A stretch of 64,000 nt of DNA from Chitinophagaceae bacterium (GTDB lineage Bacteria; Bacteroidota; Bacteroidia; Chitinophagales; Chitinophagaceae): contig JAOAGO010000006.1 in NCBI GenBank assembly GCA_026415715.1, positions 28,789-92,788 of the forward strand, in the 5' to 3' direction. A program made the position numbers and the translations under genes. Below the pieces are notes generated by a model. That model was not told the origin of the DNA, did no database searches, and was given only the letters and a program-made list of their open reading frames with translations. Positions 23,301 to 33,240 of this stretch are shown one piece after another. How positions within the stretch are numbered: the first letter of the stretch is position 1; each line of letters opens with the position of its first letter.

Positions 23301-25787
23301 TTATTGTTTTTTATGTTGATTCAACGCAATCAGATTTGCCAGCAGACGATAAGCACCTGTTACTCCGGCAGGCAGTTGCCTGAAAAAAACCAATCCGGTA
23401 TAAGTAAACCATCCTTTTCCGTATCGGGTTATGAGCAGGCTTCCGTCATCGGAGGTTTCGCCCGCATCGGCCATGCGCAGTAATTTCTCATATTTTCCGG
23501 CGCTGTCAGATGCATGGTAAATGCTTCTTTCCTGCACCCAGCCCTTGAAATCTGCTGATGTGATTTTATTGGGAAAATGAAATACGGGATGTTCGGGTTT
23601 AAGTAAAGTGACCCCGGCCTGTTCATCCGTAACCCTGTTTCTTGTGATGTTGAAAGGATATGGACCGATTTTAGCCCGAAGCGGGCCAATGGAAGTACTG
23701 GTGTTGTATTGTACAATCAGATTTCCGCCCTGCTTTACATAATTCATCAATTTCTCATAATATTTATTCAGCCATTCATGGGTATTATATGCTCTTACGC
23801 CGGTAATGATGGCATCATAAGCGGAAAGATTAGCCCGCTCAAGTTCTTTTTCACCCAGCAGATCTACTTCAAATCCCATCTGTTCCAGGGCATCGGGCAC
23901 TTTATCGCCGGCGCCCGTTATGTATCCGATTTTTTTTCCTGCCGTTTTCAGGTCGGCCATTCTATGGATTACCGTTGCCCGGGTGAAATAACTGATATAG
24001 GGAATATGATCATATTTTATTTCACGAAGGCTCAGATTATATATTGTTTGAAAATTATTTTTTTCCTTCACAAAAAACATATATTCGTCATCGTCCGTAC
24101 TTTCTATCATGAACGGCACACGAATTCTGTTCGATGTTTTTTCTGTCGTCACTCTGTTCTGATGCAAACGAAATGAAAAGGGTTGGTTAAACCGGCTTTC
24201 AGCCATAACCGGCGAAACTTCCAAAGGATTTTTATAAAACTGAACCTCGACGCTCCCGGTAAATCTTTTTGTATTTCTCGAAACTTTAACCGGTTGAGGG
24301 GTATGCAGCATTACCGGAGGAATCACAACCAGAGGCTGATACAATTCTCCTTTCACGGGATCGGTAAATTTATATTTCACGGGAACTGTAAATTCAAGCA
24401 CCTGATCCAGAATTTTCAATGTAAAAGTGGCCTCAAAAGCAGGAGGAGATTCCGGCGATCCGGCTAAGTCTAAGCGGCTTATTGTAAAATGACCTTCTTC
24501 CATTTTTTCTTCAAGCCAATACGGCTGCGAAACAGGTTTTTGCATTGATACATAGAAAGTTTTCGTGAAAGAAACATTTTTATTCGTTGGCAGGAGAGCG
24601 GACATCACACTGTCATAACTGTCCACAGAGAGTCGCAGCCACTGCGAAGGAATGCCGTTCCTGTTGTTTACGGTAAATTGGATTTTCACTGAGTCTTTTT
24701 GTACGGCATAGGGCGAAGCGGCAGATGCTTCCAGATATATTCCTCCGCAGTGGCGGATTAATGACTTTATTTCAGAGAGTTTTCGTGTTTTCCAGATCCC
24801 GTCAGGCAGTTTCAAAACCGACTCATAAAGTTTAATGAGGTGCACTACTGCTTTTTGCGGCCGTAAAAAATCGTAAGAGGCCAGCATCGTATCAATCATT
24901 TGTTCTATTCTTTCTCCGCCCGGAATTCTTCGCCAGGAAATATCTATATCATCCATCAGATCCTGAACCGGCGGTTTTCCTTTTGTACAAACAAAATATT
25001 CAAAAATTTCACCTCTGGAAGAAGGCACTCCGAATCCCTGGCTTTTGTGCTGGCTTCGGCTTTCTGCGGCAATCTCTCCGTAGCTTTTCCCTAAAAGAGA
25101 ATTAAATCCCCCCACATCTATCTTAAACTGATCGCTCCGGGTAGTGTTCGTGCCGCCAAAGTTAAATGTATTCCAAAGCACCCTGGTGGCTTTCCATGGA
25201 TCTGCAAGTTTCAACTGTTCTGCGAATCTGGTAGCATCGCCGGAAATTTCATAGGCTTCATTGGCCAGGATAGCTGAAGCAGTATGATGACCGTGTCCTC
25301 CTTCACCGGTTACCGGAAAACGGGTAATGATGATATCCGGCTGAAATTTGCGAATGATCCAAACCACATCGCCGAGAATTTTTTCTTTATTCCATATGCT
25401 GAAGGTTTCTTCCGGAGTTTTGGAATAGCCGAAATCGTATGCCGAAGTAAAATATTGTTCTCCGCCGTCAATTTTCCGGGCCGCCAGTAATTCCCGGGTG
25501 CGAATGAGACCCAGTTCTACTCCCTGCTCTTCGCCGATAAGGTTTTGGCCTCCTTCTCCGCGAGTTACAGATAGATAGCCGGTGGTAAGAAGTTTTTCAT
25601 TGGATAGCCAGGCTATTAATCTTGTATTTTCATCATCGGGGTGCGCCGCCACATACAGCACCGAACCCAGCACTTTCAGCTTCCGCATGGCCAGATAAAT
25701 TTCTGATGATGTTAAATTTCTTTCAGCCTGCGAAAAAACCTGCCCTGCCGTATGAAACAAAACAAATAATAAAACAATTTTTTTCAT
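23301..25787 (-). CDS. PIG-L family deacetylase with large C-terminal region
   Basis: This 828-residue protein has a signal peptide (MKKIVLLFVLFHTAGQVFSQ). The N-terminal PIG-L/LmbE domain (about 40-270) has the metal motif AAHPDDENTRLIAWLS (AHPDDE at 48-53) and a second site in GEGGHGHHTASAILANE. Family enzymes remove N-acetyl groups from GlcNAc-type substrates. The C-terminal 500 residues include beta-sandwich-like segments and a late GATase-like portion (GYITGAGDKVPDALEQMGFE, YDAIITGVRAYN). This is the large Bacteroidota variant. Its operon with two tiny membrane proteins and a symporter suggests processing and uptake of an acetylated sugar; the substrate is not determined. Confidence 0.88.
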   Translation of the reverse strand: MKKIVLLFVLFHTAGQVFSQAERNLTSSEIYLAMRKLKVLGSVLYVAAHPDDENTRLIAWLSNEKLLTTGYLSVTRGEGGQNLIGEEQGVELGLIRTRELLAARKIDGGEQYFTSAYDFGYSKTPEETFSIWNKEKILGDVVWIIRKFQPDIIITRFPVTGEGGHGHHTASAILANEAYEISGDATRFAEQLKLADPWKATRVLWNTFNFGGTNTTRSDQFKIDVGGFNSLLGKSYGEIAAESRSQHKSQGFGVPSSRGEIFEYFVCTKGKPPVQDLMDDIDISWRRIPGGERIEQMIDTMLASYDFLRPQKAVVHLIKLYESVLKLPDGIWKTRKLSEIKSLIRHCGGIYLEASAASPYAVQKDSVKIQFTVNNRNGIPSQWLRLSVDSYDSVMSALLPTNKNVSFTKTFYVSMQKPVSQPYWLEEKMEEGHFTISRLDLAGSPESPPAFEATFTLKILDQVLEFTVPVKYKFTDPVKGELYQPLVVIPPVMLHTPQPVKVSRNTKRFTGSVEVQFYKNPLEVSPVMAESRFNQPFSFRLHQNRVTTEKTSNRIRVPFMIESTDDDEYMFFVKEKNNFQTIYNLSLREIKYDHIPYISYFTRATVIHRMADLKTAGKKIGYITGAGDKVPDALEQMGFEVDLLGEKELERANLSAYDAIITGVRAYNTHEWLNKYYEKLMNYVKQGGNLIVQYNTSTSIGPLRAKIGPYPFNITRNRVTDEQAGVTLLKPEHPVFHFPNKITSADFKGWVQERSIYHASDSAGKYEKLLRMADAGETSDDGSLLITRYGKGWFTYTGLVFFRQLPAGVTGAYRLLANLIALNQHKKQ

Positions 25788-25835
25788 CTTCGGAAATGTT
25801 GCCTTTTTTATTCAATAAGGTATTCCATATTTTGC

Positions 25836-28364
25836 TCAGCGTATGGCCGAAAAGAATACGGCATTACAAAGCATCAGCTTTCCGTTTTCCCAAAAACTTC
25901 TGAACATAATATCATCGGCGAATCCAATCACAGAACCGCTTCCCATGTTTACCACACCGAATATCAGCCCGTCTTTCATTGTTTCTTTCAGCCGGAAGCC
26001 CACAAAGCCCGAAACGGGATTTTCTTTTTTCAGCACACCTACATTCCAGCCTCCTTCTTTGATAAATTCATATAAACCGCCATCCTGACGCAAGGTATAA
26101 TAGTAATCGGGATAACCAAAAGCCAGGGGATGTGTATTATCTAAAGAGATGCGATAGATAGAGCCTGTTGTCATCTCAGTTAATTCTTCTCTTTCGCGGT
26201 TTTCAAATTTTTTTAAAAGAGAATAATCTTGTTTTGACTCATTGGATTTCTTATCTTCTTCCTTTTCATTTTTAACTTTGAATCCGATATCATTTTTGGC
26301 CAGTTGAGTCATGGCGCTGCCAAAAGCAATTACTCTTCCTCCGCGGCGAATCCATTGTTTGAATCCTTCCGTCAATTCTTTGTCGTTTAAAAACCGGTAA
26401 TTTCCTTCGGGCATAATCAATACATCAAACTTATTCCAGTTGATGCGTTGAATATCATTTGCCAGGATTTGTGTAACCGGGTAGTTTAATTCTTCATCAA
26501 AAAAATGCCATATTGAACCTGACGCCGTGGCACTAACGGCATCGCCGGTAATCAGGCCTACTCTGGGAGGTTTCAACGGATGAATTAAATCGCTTCCGAA
26601 ATCCGGCCCTTTCTCTGCCCAACCGCTTTTTACCGGATACAAAGCAACGTTGTTTTCATCTGCTGTTTTTCGTACAATCTCCCAAAGTCCTTTGCCGAAA
26701 GCTTTGTTGGAGCTTTGCAAAATAAGAATTGCTCCCCGTTCAAATTTTTTTCCTCCCGCCTCAAAAGGAACTTCCGATACCCGAAGCAAAATTCCCTTTT
26801 TCAACAGCTCACTGACGGTTCGTGCGGAAGCCATGCCTTTCCATGGCAGCACATATCCGTATTCGGTATTCGGGTTGTTTATCTTTTTCGCAGATGGTTT
26901 TCCGCTGATCGGAATTCTTTCTCCGGAAGCATACGCTTTAACCCCGTAAACATAGGGCAGCGACCAGGCCGTAATATCATAAGTTACGGAATCATTCAGT
27001 TTTGATTTGGGTTCAAACAACACTTTTACCATGGCCGACCGGGGTTGCAGTGCACTGATGACAATATCGCGGGCACTGAGCGTAAAATTCTCTTCATTTC
27101 CGGTGAAATAGTTAATTCCGCGGAAGGTCCCGTTTCCGTATCCGTATTCAATTCCGTTTTTATCCAACAGTTCCAGCAGTCGGCCTATTCGTTCTTCATT
27201 CTGTTCGCTGTGCTGAATGACATAGGATTTGAATTCGCCTATCCCGTTTTGCACAGCCTGCTGAAAATATTTTTTGAATTCACGGATGAGTTGCGAAGCA
27301 TGCTGAGAAGATATTTCTACGGTACTGAGCGTTGTAATAAAATGGTGCTGCACTCTTTCTTCTAATGTTAAGGTATCGCCTTCTTCGGTAATGACGCCCA
27401 AACCGCCACTGATGCCGCCTTGTTCATAGGTCATTCCTATGGCGCCGTTGAAAGTGGGATAGGTATCTCCGTATGAAGGATAAAACAAATCAAAGCGTTG
27501 TTTGGTGAAGTATAACCAGTGATGGGCGTCGAAATACCGTGCATTATTTTTCCCGATAATTTCCTGAAATTCTTTTTGCCACCCGGTGATGACTTCGTGA
27601 TAGGGCTGAGCGGCAGGGGCAAAATAATACGGTTCATTAAATCCCTGCTCGTGAAAGTCAACATGAACCTGTGGCATCCACTGCAGATATTTTTTTATCC
27701 GGTATTGGCTCTCTTTCTGCGTTTGCCAGGCCCAGTCACGATTCAAATCAAACTGGTAATGGTTGGTTCGTCCCTGTGGCCAATGCTCCCGGTGTTCGCG
27801 GGAAAGCGGATCGGGATCAAACTTTTTTCCTACCGCCGTATGAAACCAGTTTACATAACGGTCTCTCCCGTCAGGATTCAGGCATGGGTCGATGATGATG
27901 ACCGTATTTTTCAGCCACGACCTGATTTTCTCATCCGGACGAACAAAAGCATATAATGCCAGCATTGCCGTTTCGGATGAGGCAGGCTCATTTCCGTGTA
28001 CATTATAGCTTAGCCACACAATAGCGGGAGCGGCCGATTCATCCGTTGGTTTCCCGTCTTTAATGAGTTGAGCCATCCGAAGATTATTCAGACGTACTGA
28101 TTCCAGATTTTTTATGTGTTCGGCCGATGAAATATAGGCAAGCAGCAGAGGACGTCCTTCATAGGTTTCTCCATATTGTTCCAGTTTCATGACATCCGAT
28201 GCATATTGTGCCACATGCTGAAAATAGCTCACCATTTTCCAATACGGGGTAAAACGTGTTCCGATTTTGTAACCCAGAAATTCTTCCGGAGTTTTAATCT
28301 GCGCCTGAGTAACCAGCCCTAAAACACCTGCCAAAAAAATCAACCCAAATTTTCTGATTTGCAT
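25836..28364 (-). CDS. M14-family zinc carboxypeptidase, secreted
   Basis: This 842-residue protein has a signal peptide (MQIRKFGLIFLAGVLGLVTQ). The M14 domain shows the zinc site HGNEPASSE (His123, Glu126), substrate-binding DPCLNPDGRDRYVNWF and DLNRDWAWQTQKES, and the third ligand region MPQVHVDFHEQGFNEPYYF. The family cleaves C-terminal or side-chain-linked amino acids from peptides. The C-terminal third resembles a GATase-like fold (VGLITGDAVSATASGSIWHF; GYPDYYYTLRQDGGLY) as in other Bacteroidota members. It lies 48 bp upstream of the PIG-L gene on the same strand. Confidence 0.9.
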   Translation of the reverse strand: MQIRKFGLIFLAGVLGLVTQAQIKTPEEFLGYKIGTRFTPYWKMVSYFQHVAQYASDVMKLEQYGETYEGRPLLLAYISSAEHIKNLESVRLNNLRMAQLIKDGKPTDESAAPAIVWLSYNVHGNEPASSETAMLALYAFVRPDEKIRSWLKNTVIIIDPCLNPDGRDRYVNWFHTAVGKKFDPDPLSREHREHWPQGRTNHYQFDLNRDWAWQTQKESQYRIKKYLQWMPQVHVDFHEQGFNEPYYFAPAAQPYHEVITGWQKEFQEIIGKNNARYFDAHHWLYFTKQRFDLFYPSYGDTYPTFNGAIGMTYEQGGISGGLGVITEEGDTLTLEERVQHHFITTLSTVEISSQHASQLIREFKKYFQQAVQNGIGEFKSYVIQHSEQNEERIGRLLELLDKNGIEYGYGNGTFRGINYFTGNEENFTLSARDIVISALQPRSAMVKVLFEPKSKLNDSVTYDITAWSLPYVYGVKAYASGERIPISGKPSAKKINNPNTEYGYVLPWKGMASARTVSELLKKGILLRVSEVPFEAGGKKFERGAILILQSSNKAFGKGLWEIVRKTADENNVALYPVKSGWAEKGPDFGSDLIHPLKPPRVGLITGDAVSATASGSIWHFFDEELNYPVTQILANDIQRINWNKFDVLIMPEGNYRFLNDKELTEGFKQWIRRGGRVIAFGSAMTQLAKNDIGFKVKNEKEEDKKSNESKQDYSLLKKFENREREELTEMTTGSIYRISLDNTHPLAFGYPDYYYTLRQDGGLYEFIKEGGWNVGVLKKENPVSGFVGFRLKETMKDGLIFGVVNMGSGSVIGFADDIMFRSFWENGKLMLCNAVFFSAIR

Positions 28365-28474
28365 ATTTTTATATTTTGCAGCGTAAGTTAAAAAACGTTA
28401 AGTTAATGCTGACTTATTAGTTCAACAATCAAGTAAAACTATAAAGAAAAACATTCTTTGATAAAAAACGAACC

Positions 28475-30208
28475 ATGAAAAAAAATATGATAAATATTCA
28501 GCCGGCTATACTTTATGCTGCATTATTATTTACAGCTTGTAAAACTTCCCGTCATTCTTCTTTGTCTTCTTCCGTTAATCCGTATCAATACTCCATACAA
28601 AAAAAAGTAGTTGCTGAAAACGGCGCTGTGGTTTCAGCCCATCCTCTTGCCAGCCAGGTGGGTGTTGAAATTCTGAAAAAAGGAGGAAATGCCATTGATG
28701 CCGCTATTGCCACTCAATTGGCCTTAGCGGTTGTATATCCGAATGCCGGAAACATCGGCGGAGGGGGGTTTATGGTAGCCCGGCTGGCCAATGGCGAATT
28801 GCTGGCATTAGATTATCGTGAAAAAGCCCCCGGGGCGGCACATCGCGATATGTATCTTGACCCGGACGGCACACCCCGAACCGATAAAAGCCGCGACGGA
28901 CATCTTTCGGCCGGTGTTCCGGGCACGGTAGCCGGCCTGTTTGCGGCACATCGTTACGGCAAACTGCCGTTTCGGGAACTCATTGAACCCGCCATTCAAC
29001 TGGCCGAGAAAGGATTTGCCATTACAGAAAATGAAGCCGGCGCATTAAACCGCCTTCAGGATGATTTAAGAAAGTTTAATACAATTCCACCGGTTTTTAT
29101 AAAATCTCAATGGAAACCTGGCGACACTTTGATTCAGAAAGACCTTGCCAGAACCCTGATGAGAATAAGAGATAACGGTTTAGCCGGATTTTATGAAGGT
29201 GAAACGGCGCGACTTATCGTAGAGGAAATGCAAAGGGGTGGAGGTATTATTACGTACGAAGACCTTAAAAACTATAAGGCCGTGTACCGTAAGCCTCATG
29301 TCTTTACATACAAGGGTTATGACATTGTAAGCATGCCTATGCCCAGCAGCGGCGGTGTGCTGCTGAATCAGATGATGAAAATGATTGAAGATAAAAATAT
29401 TGCGGCCATGGGATTTCAAACGACACAAAGCGTTCAGCTCATGATTGAAGTAAAACGCAGGGCCTTTGCCGACAGAGCAAAATATATGGGCGACCCTGAT
29501 TTTTACAAAGTGCCGGTTGAACAATTGTGCAGCCCATCATATCTGAAGGAAAGGATGCGAGATTATTCACCCGATAAAGCCACACCCAGCAGCGAAGTCA
29601 AAGCCGGGATCATTGCGGGTTATGAGAGTGAAGAAACAACCCACCTCAGTGTAATTGATAAATACGGAAATGCGGTAGCAGTAACCACTACGCTGAACAA
29701 TTCGTACGGAAGCAGAACGGTAGTAGGCCATGCCGGATTTTTCTTGAATGATGAGATGGATGATTTCAGTATTAAGCCCGGTGTACCTAACATGTTCGGT
29801 GCGGTTGGCGGTGAAGCCAATGCCATACAACCCGGCAAACGCATGTTAAGTTCAATGACGCCTACGATTGTGTTAAAAGACAAAAAGCCTTTTTTGGTTT
29901 TAGGCACCCCGGGTGGCACTACAATTCCGACTCAGATTTTCCAAACCCTTGTAAATATTCTGGAATTTAATATGAGTACGGAGGATGCCGTATATAAACC
30001 TAAGTTTCATCATCAGTGGCTTCCCGATGAAGTGTATCTGGAAAGAGGATTTCCCGAAGAAGTGAAAAAAAACCTGGAAAAGATGGGATATCGGTTTGGC
30101 AGGGAACGTTTCGGTATTGGCCGTACGGAAATAATTAAAGTGTTGGCGGACGGAAAATTTGAAGCGGTGGCCGATATCCGCGGCGATGATGATGCCCGCG
30201 GCTATTAA
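28475..30208 (+). CDS. ggt: Gamma-glutamyltransferase, predicted lipoprotein
   Basis: This 577-residue member of the Ntn-hydrolase GGT family begins with a likely lipoprotein signal (LYAALLFTACKTS). The precursor shows HPLASQVGVEILKKGGNAID, and IGGGGFMVARL. The predicted autocleavage site lies before catalytic Thr389 in ETTHLSVIDKYGNAVA, followed by NNSYGS and MLSSMTPTIVLKD. It transfers or hydrolyses gamma-glutamyl groups of glutathione and related peptides in the periplasm or at the surface. It is transcribed divergently from the M14 peptidase gene and lies 0.8 kb from the GCS2/ATP-grasp genes. Confidence 0.95.
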   Translation: MKKNMINIQPAILYAALLFTACKTSRHSSLSSSVNPYQYSIQKKVVAENGAVVSAHPLASQVGVEILKKGGNAIDAAIATQLALAVVYPNAGNIGGGGFMVARLANGELLALDYREKAPGAAHRDMYLDPDGTPRTDKSRDGHLSAGVPGTVAGLFAAHRYGKLPFRELIEPAIQLAEKGFAITENEAGALNRLQDDLRKFNTIPPVFIKSQWKPGDTLIQKDLARTLMRIRDNGLAGFYEGETARLIVEEMQRGGGIITYEDLKNYKAVYRKPHVFTYKGYDIVSMPMPSSGGVLLNQMMKMIEDKNIAAMGFQTTQSVQLMIEVKRRAFADRAKYMGDPDFYKVPVEQLCSPSYLKERMRDYSPDKATPSSEVKAGIIAGYESEETTHLSVIDKYGNAVAVTTTLNNSYGSRTVVGHAGFFLNDEMDDFSIKPGVPNMFGAVGGEANAIQPGKRMLSSMTPTIVLKDKKPFLVLGTPGGTTIPTQIFQTLVNILEFNMSTEDAVYKPKFHHQWLPDEVYLERGFPEEVKKNLEKMGYRFGRERFGIGRTEIIKVLADGKFEAVADIRGDDDARGY

Positions 30209-30360
30209 ATTACAATCGAAAACTTGATAAAGTGCACCATTTCAATGACTTTGTTTTTATAAAAATGACCTTGCTCAGCGAATCTTTTAATCAATTTTTA
30301 TCAAAATTTTTTAAGAAATAAAAACAATATTCCTAAGTTCGCCTTTTTTAAAATTTTAAA

Positions 30361-31059
30361 ATGAAAAAAACATATACAATTATCGCGGCGTTGATAAGTC
30401 TGAATTTGGTTCATGCACAGGAAAAGCTGGCTTTTATTGCCGGCCCACAGATAACCAATGCATATTATTATATACCTCAGCCCAATCTGGGAAAAGCAAA
30501 GCAGGAAACATCCATGAAATATGGATTTCAGGCCGGGATGAACGGCAAATTTTCCTTGGAAGGAAGATTTTATTTCGTACCGGCTGCTTTTTACAGTTTG
30601 AAAGGATTCAAGGTTACTTTAACTAAACCATCTTATCCGCCGGATTCTGCTGCGATAGATAATGATGTCATGGTTCATACGTTTGAACTGGCACCGATGT
30701 TTCAGTTGAATTTCAGCAATAAGCCTGCACATTTTTTTTTCCGCATAGGTCCATCCATTGATGTTCAGATTACAGGAAGAGAACGCTTTCATCTGTCAGG
30801 GGGCGGAAGCGTGAGCCGAAAAATGAAGTTCAGTTTTGCGGACTACGGGTATGCGGGCGCCAATATTCTGTTGCATCTGGGTTATAAAACAAAAAGCGGA
30901 TTTATTGTCTACGCGCATTATACGCATGGTGTGGGCAGTATTGTAAACACCGATGGCGGGCCAAAAATATTTCACAGAGCCGCTGGCATTTCATTAGGTA
31001 AATTTTTTACTTCCCGAAAAGAAGAGGATGTTATACGCCGGATAAGAACTGGCTATTGA
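30361..31059 (+). CDS. Outer-membrane beta-barrel (porin-family) protein
   Basis: This 232-residue protein has a signal peptide (MKKTYTIIAALISLNLVHAQ) and a series of amphipathic beta strands typical of the small PorT/OMP_b-brl class (GRFYFVPAAFYSLKGFKVTL; AHFFFRIGPSIDVQI; FIVYAHYTHGVGSI). An eight-stranded outer-membrane barrel is predicted. Its 3' end overlaps the convergent GCS2-type gene by 29 bp, which is tight but compatible with both being genuine. Confidence 0.82.
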   Translation: MKKTYTIIAALISLNLVHAQEKLAFIAGPQITNAYYYIPQPNLGKAKQETSMKYGFQAGMNGKFSLEGRFYFVPAAFYSLKGFKVTLTKPSYPPDSAAIDNDVMVHTFELAPMFQLNFSNKPAHFFFRIGPSIDVQITGRERFHLSGGGSVSRKMKFSFADYGYAGANILLHLGYKTKSGFIVYAHYTHGVGSIVNTDGGPKIFHRAAGISLGKFFTSRKEEDVIRRIRTGY

Positions 31060-32140
31060 TATATTTTGCCACTTCTTTCAAATCATTTGTTTGCTCATAT
31101 ACTTTCAGCTGCCTGTCAGCCCCCGTGCCTTCCTCCAGGATTTTATGTACATAAGCAATCCGATGCCGGCTACCAAGATGATCAAGCACAGGGTCAACAA
31201 AATCCAGCAGTTCGTAAATTAAAGCACGGGTGTTTACTTCTTCTTCTTTGCCGAAATCAATCAGATAACCGTCTATTCCATATCGGCTGGCCCTCCATTT
31301 GTTTTCATTAATTAACGCTCTGGAATACTGAATGAAGTTCAGGTTTTTTGAACGTAACATGTAAATACGAGCGCAGATGGCCTGAAACAAAGCGGCCATG
31401 GCAATGGTTTCGTTCACGGTTAACGGAATATCGCAAATTCTGAACTCTACCGTATTAAAAAAAGGATGCACCCTGAGATCCCACCATATTTTTTTGGCAT
31501 TATCAATACAATTGGTTTTAATCAGAAGTTTTACATAATTATCGTAGGCTTCGATACTGTCGAAGGAATCGGGGATGCCGGTGCGGGGAAATTTGTCGAA
31601 TACTTTTGTACGAAAAGATTTATATCCGGTCATCCGTCCTTCCCAAAAAGGAGAATTCGTACTTAATGCAAAGATGTGCGGAAGAAAATAGCGGGTGCTG
31701 TTGGCAATATGATTAGCCATTATCCGGCTTTCCATGCCCACATGCACATGCAAACCGAAAATAAGATTACTCCGCGCAGCCTCCTGCAATTCATTTACAA
31801 TTTCATTATAGCGGGCATGATCGGTAATAAGCTGGCTTTGCCAATGGCTGAAGGGATGTGTTCCGGAAGCTCCCATTTTAAAACCCAGTTCATCAGCAAT
31901 ACCTGAAATAATTTTTCGCAGTGTGGCAACATCCTGCCATGCCTGATCAATATCGTTGCAAATATCGGTGCCGACCTCTACCACCGCCTGATGCATTTCG
32001 GCTTTCACCTTGTCTTTAATTACTTTCTGGCCTTCCTGAACGATCCTTTGCTGATGACTTTTCAGCTCATAGGTTTGCGGATCCATTACCATATACTCTT
32101 CTTCTACCCCAAGCGTAAAGGTTTTATAGTTCAGATGCAT
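31031..32140 (-). CDS. GCS2-type carboxylate-amine ligase (YbdK-like)
   Basis: The start MHLNYKTFTLGVEEEYMVMD at 32140 is chosen because the upstream part of the ORF would overlap the ATP-grasp gene. The product has 369 residues. It carries GVEEEY, the HxHVGxExRI region (FGLHVHVGMESRIMANHIAN), and a WWDLRVHPFFNTVEFRICD strand, all typical of glutamate-cysteine-ligase family 2. Members join a carboxylate to an amine using ATP, but most YbdK-like proteins have only weak or unknown activity. The gene starts 11 bp after the ATP-grasp stop, so the two ligases are co-transcribed. Its 3' end overlaps the convergent porin gene. Confidence 0.9.
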   Translation of the reverse strand: MHLNYKTFTLGVEEEYMVMDPQTYELKSHQQRIVQEGQKVIKDKVKAEMHQAVVEVGTDICNDIDQAWQDVATLRKIISGIADELGFKMGASGTHPFSHWQSQLITDHARYNEIVNELQEAARSNLIFGLHVHVGMESRIMANHIANSTRYFLPHIFALSTNSPFWEGRMTGYKSFRTKVFDKFPRTGIPDSFDSIEAYDNYVKLLIKTNCIDNAKKIWWDLRVHPFFNTVEFRICDIPLTVNETIAMAALFQAICARIYMLRSKNLNFIQYSRALINENKWRASRYGIDGYLIDFGKEEEVNTRALIYELLDFVDPVLDHLGSRHRIAYVHKILEEGTGADRQLKVYEQTNDLKEVAKYINSQFLSGV

Positions 32141-32151
32141 AAAGATGAATT

Positions 32152-33105
32152 TTATGATAATGGAATTTTTTCGCAACTTCTTTTTACGTACTCTCCCCAT
32201 GTCAGATTATCTTCTCCGTCTTTATGCTCCAAGGCTCTTACAATGGCATATTGTGCAGCGGTTTCAACTACCCATTCAAAATTTTCCTGTCCTACGCTGT
32301 GTATATCGGCATCGGGAGCGGGATTGCAGAAGTCTATAGCGTACGGAACACCATCCCGCACGGCTAATTCTACCGTATTAAAATCATATCCGAGATATTG
32401 ATTGATGCGAAGAACAATATCCGTCATTTGTTGCAACCGTTCCGGGGTGGGCCGAAAATCGGAAACATAGCGAAGATGATGAGGATTTCGGGGTTCATAG
32501 GGCATGATGCGCACATATTTCCGGCCAATGCAATAACAACGGTAATATTCGCTGAACACGATTTCTTCCTGTAAAAGCATTACCAGTTTACCGGTTTCGG
32601 AGTGCCGTTGAAAAAACTCCTCTGCATTTTTTAACTTATAAACATGTTTCCATCCGCCGCCGGCAAAGGGTTTCATATAGGCAGGAAATCCTACATAGTT
32701 AAAAATACCTTCCCAATCCAACGGATAAGCCAGATTTGTAAACGACTCGGCCGAAGTGTCATCCGGATGCTCCCGCGAAGGCAAAATAACCGTTCGGGGC
32801 ACAGGCACTCCGATTTTTGTCATCAAACAGTTATTAAAGTATTTATCATCGGCGCTCCACCAGAACGGATTATTGATGACTGCTGTTCCGGTCAAGGCCG
32901 CATTTTTGCGCCATGTTCTGTAAAAAGGCACATCCTGCGAAATACGGTCTATTATTACAGCATAGCCTGAAGCATCTCCCTGCACCGCTTTGTCTATCCG
33001 AACAGGTTCAGCTGTAATACCGGGTATTTGACGGCTGTTTATTCGTTCAATCAGCGCAAGCGGAAATGAACGTTCTTTTCCAAATAATATTCCTATCTTT
33101 TTCAT
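32152..33105 (-). CDS. ATP-grasp ligase, RimK/glutathione-synthase-like
   Basis: This 317-residue cytoplasmic protein has the ATP-grasp order: GVPVPRTVILPS before the ATP lid, Lys145 in GFPAYMKPFAGGGWKHVYKL, the LLQEEIVFSEYYRCYCIG strand, and Mg ligands Glu246, Asp258 and Asn261 in VELAVRDGVPYAIDFCNPAP. Such enzymes activate a carboxylate as an acyl phosphate and couple it to an amine or thiol. Substrates cannot be read from sequence. Together with the downstream GCS2-type ligase it forms a two-ligase unit, divergent from an esterase gene. Confidence 0.9.
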   Translation of the reverse strand: MKKIGILFGKERSFPLALIERINSRQIPGITAEPVRIDKAVQGDASGYAVIIDRISQDVPFYRTWRKNAALTGTAVINNPFWWSADDKYFNNCLMTKIGVPVPRTVILPSREHPDDTSAESFTNLAYPLDWEGIFNYVGFPAYMKPFAGGGWKHVYKLKNAEEFFQRHSETGKLVMLLQEEIVFSEYYRCYCIGRKYVRIMPYEPRNPHHLRYVSDFRPTPERLQQMTDIVLRINQYLGYDFNTVELAVRDGVPYAIDFCNPAPDADIHSVGQENFEWVVETAAQYAIVRALEHKDGEDNLTWGEYVKRSCEKIPLS

Positions 33106-33228
33106 ATAAAAAATTTAAGGAATAACGGAAGTCGATTCCGTTTCACCAAATATATTTTTTCAGATTCATATAAACAAAAAACTTTTCCATTCTATCGGGT
33201 ATAATATGCTGAAATCCGGAGTAACCTT

Positions 33229-33240
33229 TATTTTTGAAAA
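33229..33240 (+). promoter_or_regulatory. TAnnTTTG box directly before the esterase ATG
   Basis: TATTTTTG (33229-33236) fits the Bacteroidota -7 element and is followed by four A residues and the ATG at 33241. Transcription would start at or beside the start codon, giving a leaderless message. The divergent ATP-grasp gene starts 135 bp away. Confidence 0.45.

Noticed and set aside
23709-24176. 155-aa plus-strand ORF
   Set aside because: It is antisense to the PIG-L gene, with no recognisable motif.
27519-27956. 145-aa plus-strand ORF
   Set aside because: It is antisense to the M14 carboxypeptidase domain, whose zinc motifs are on the minus strand.
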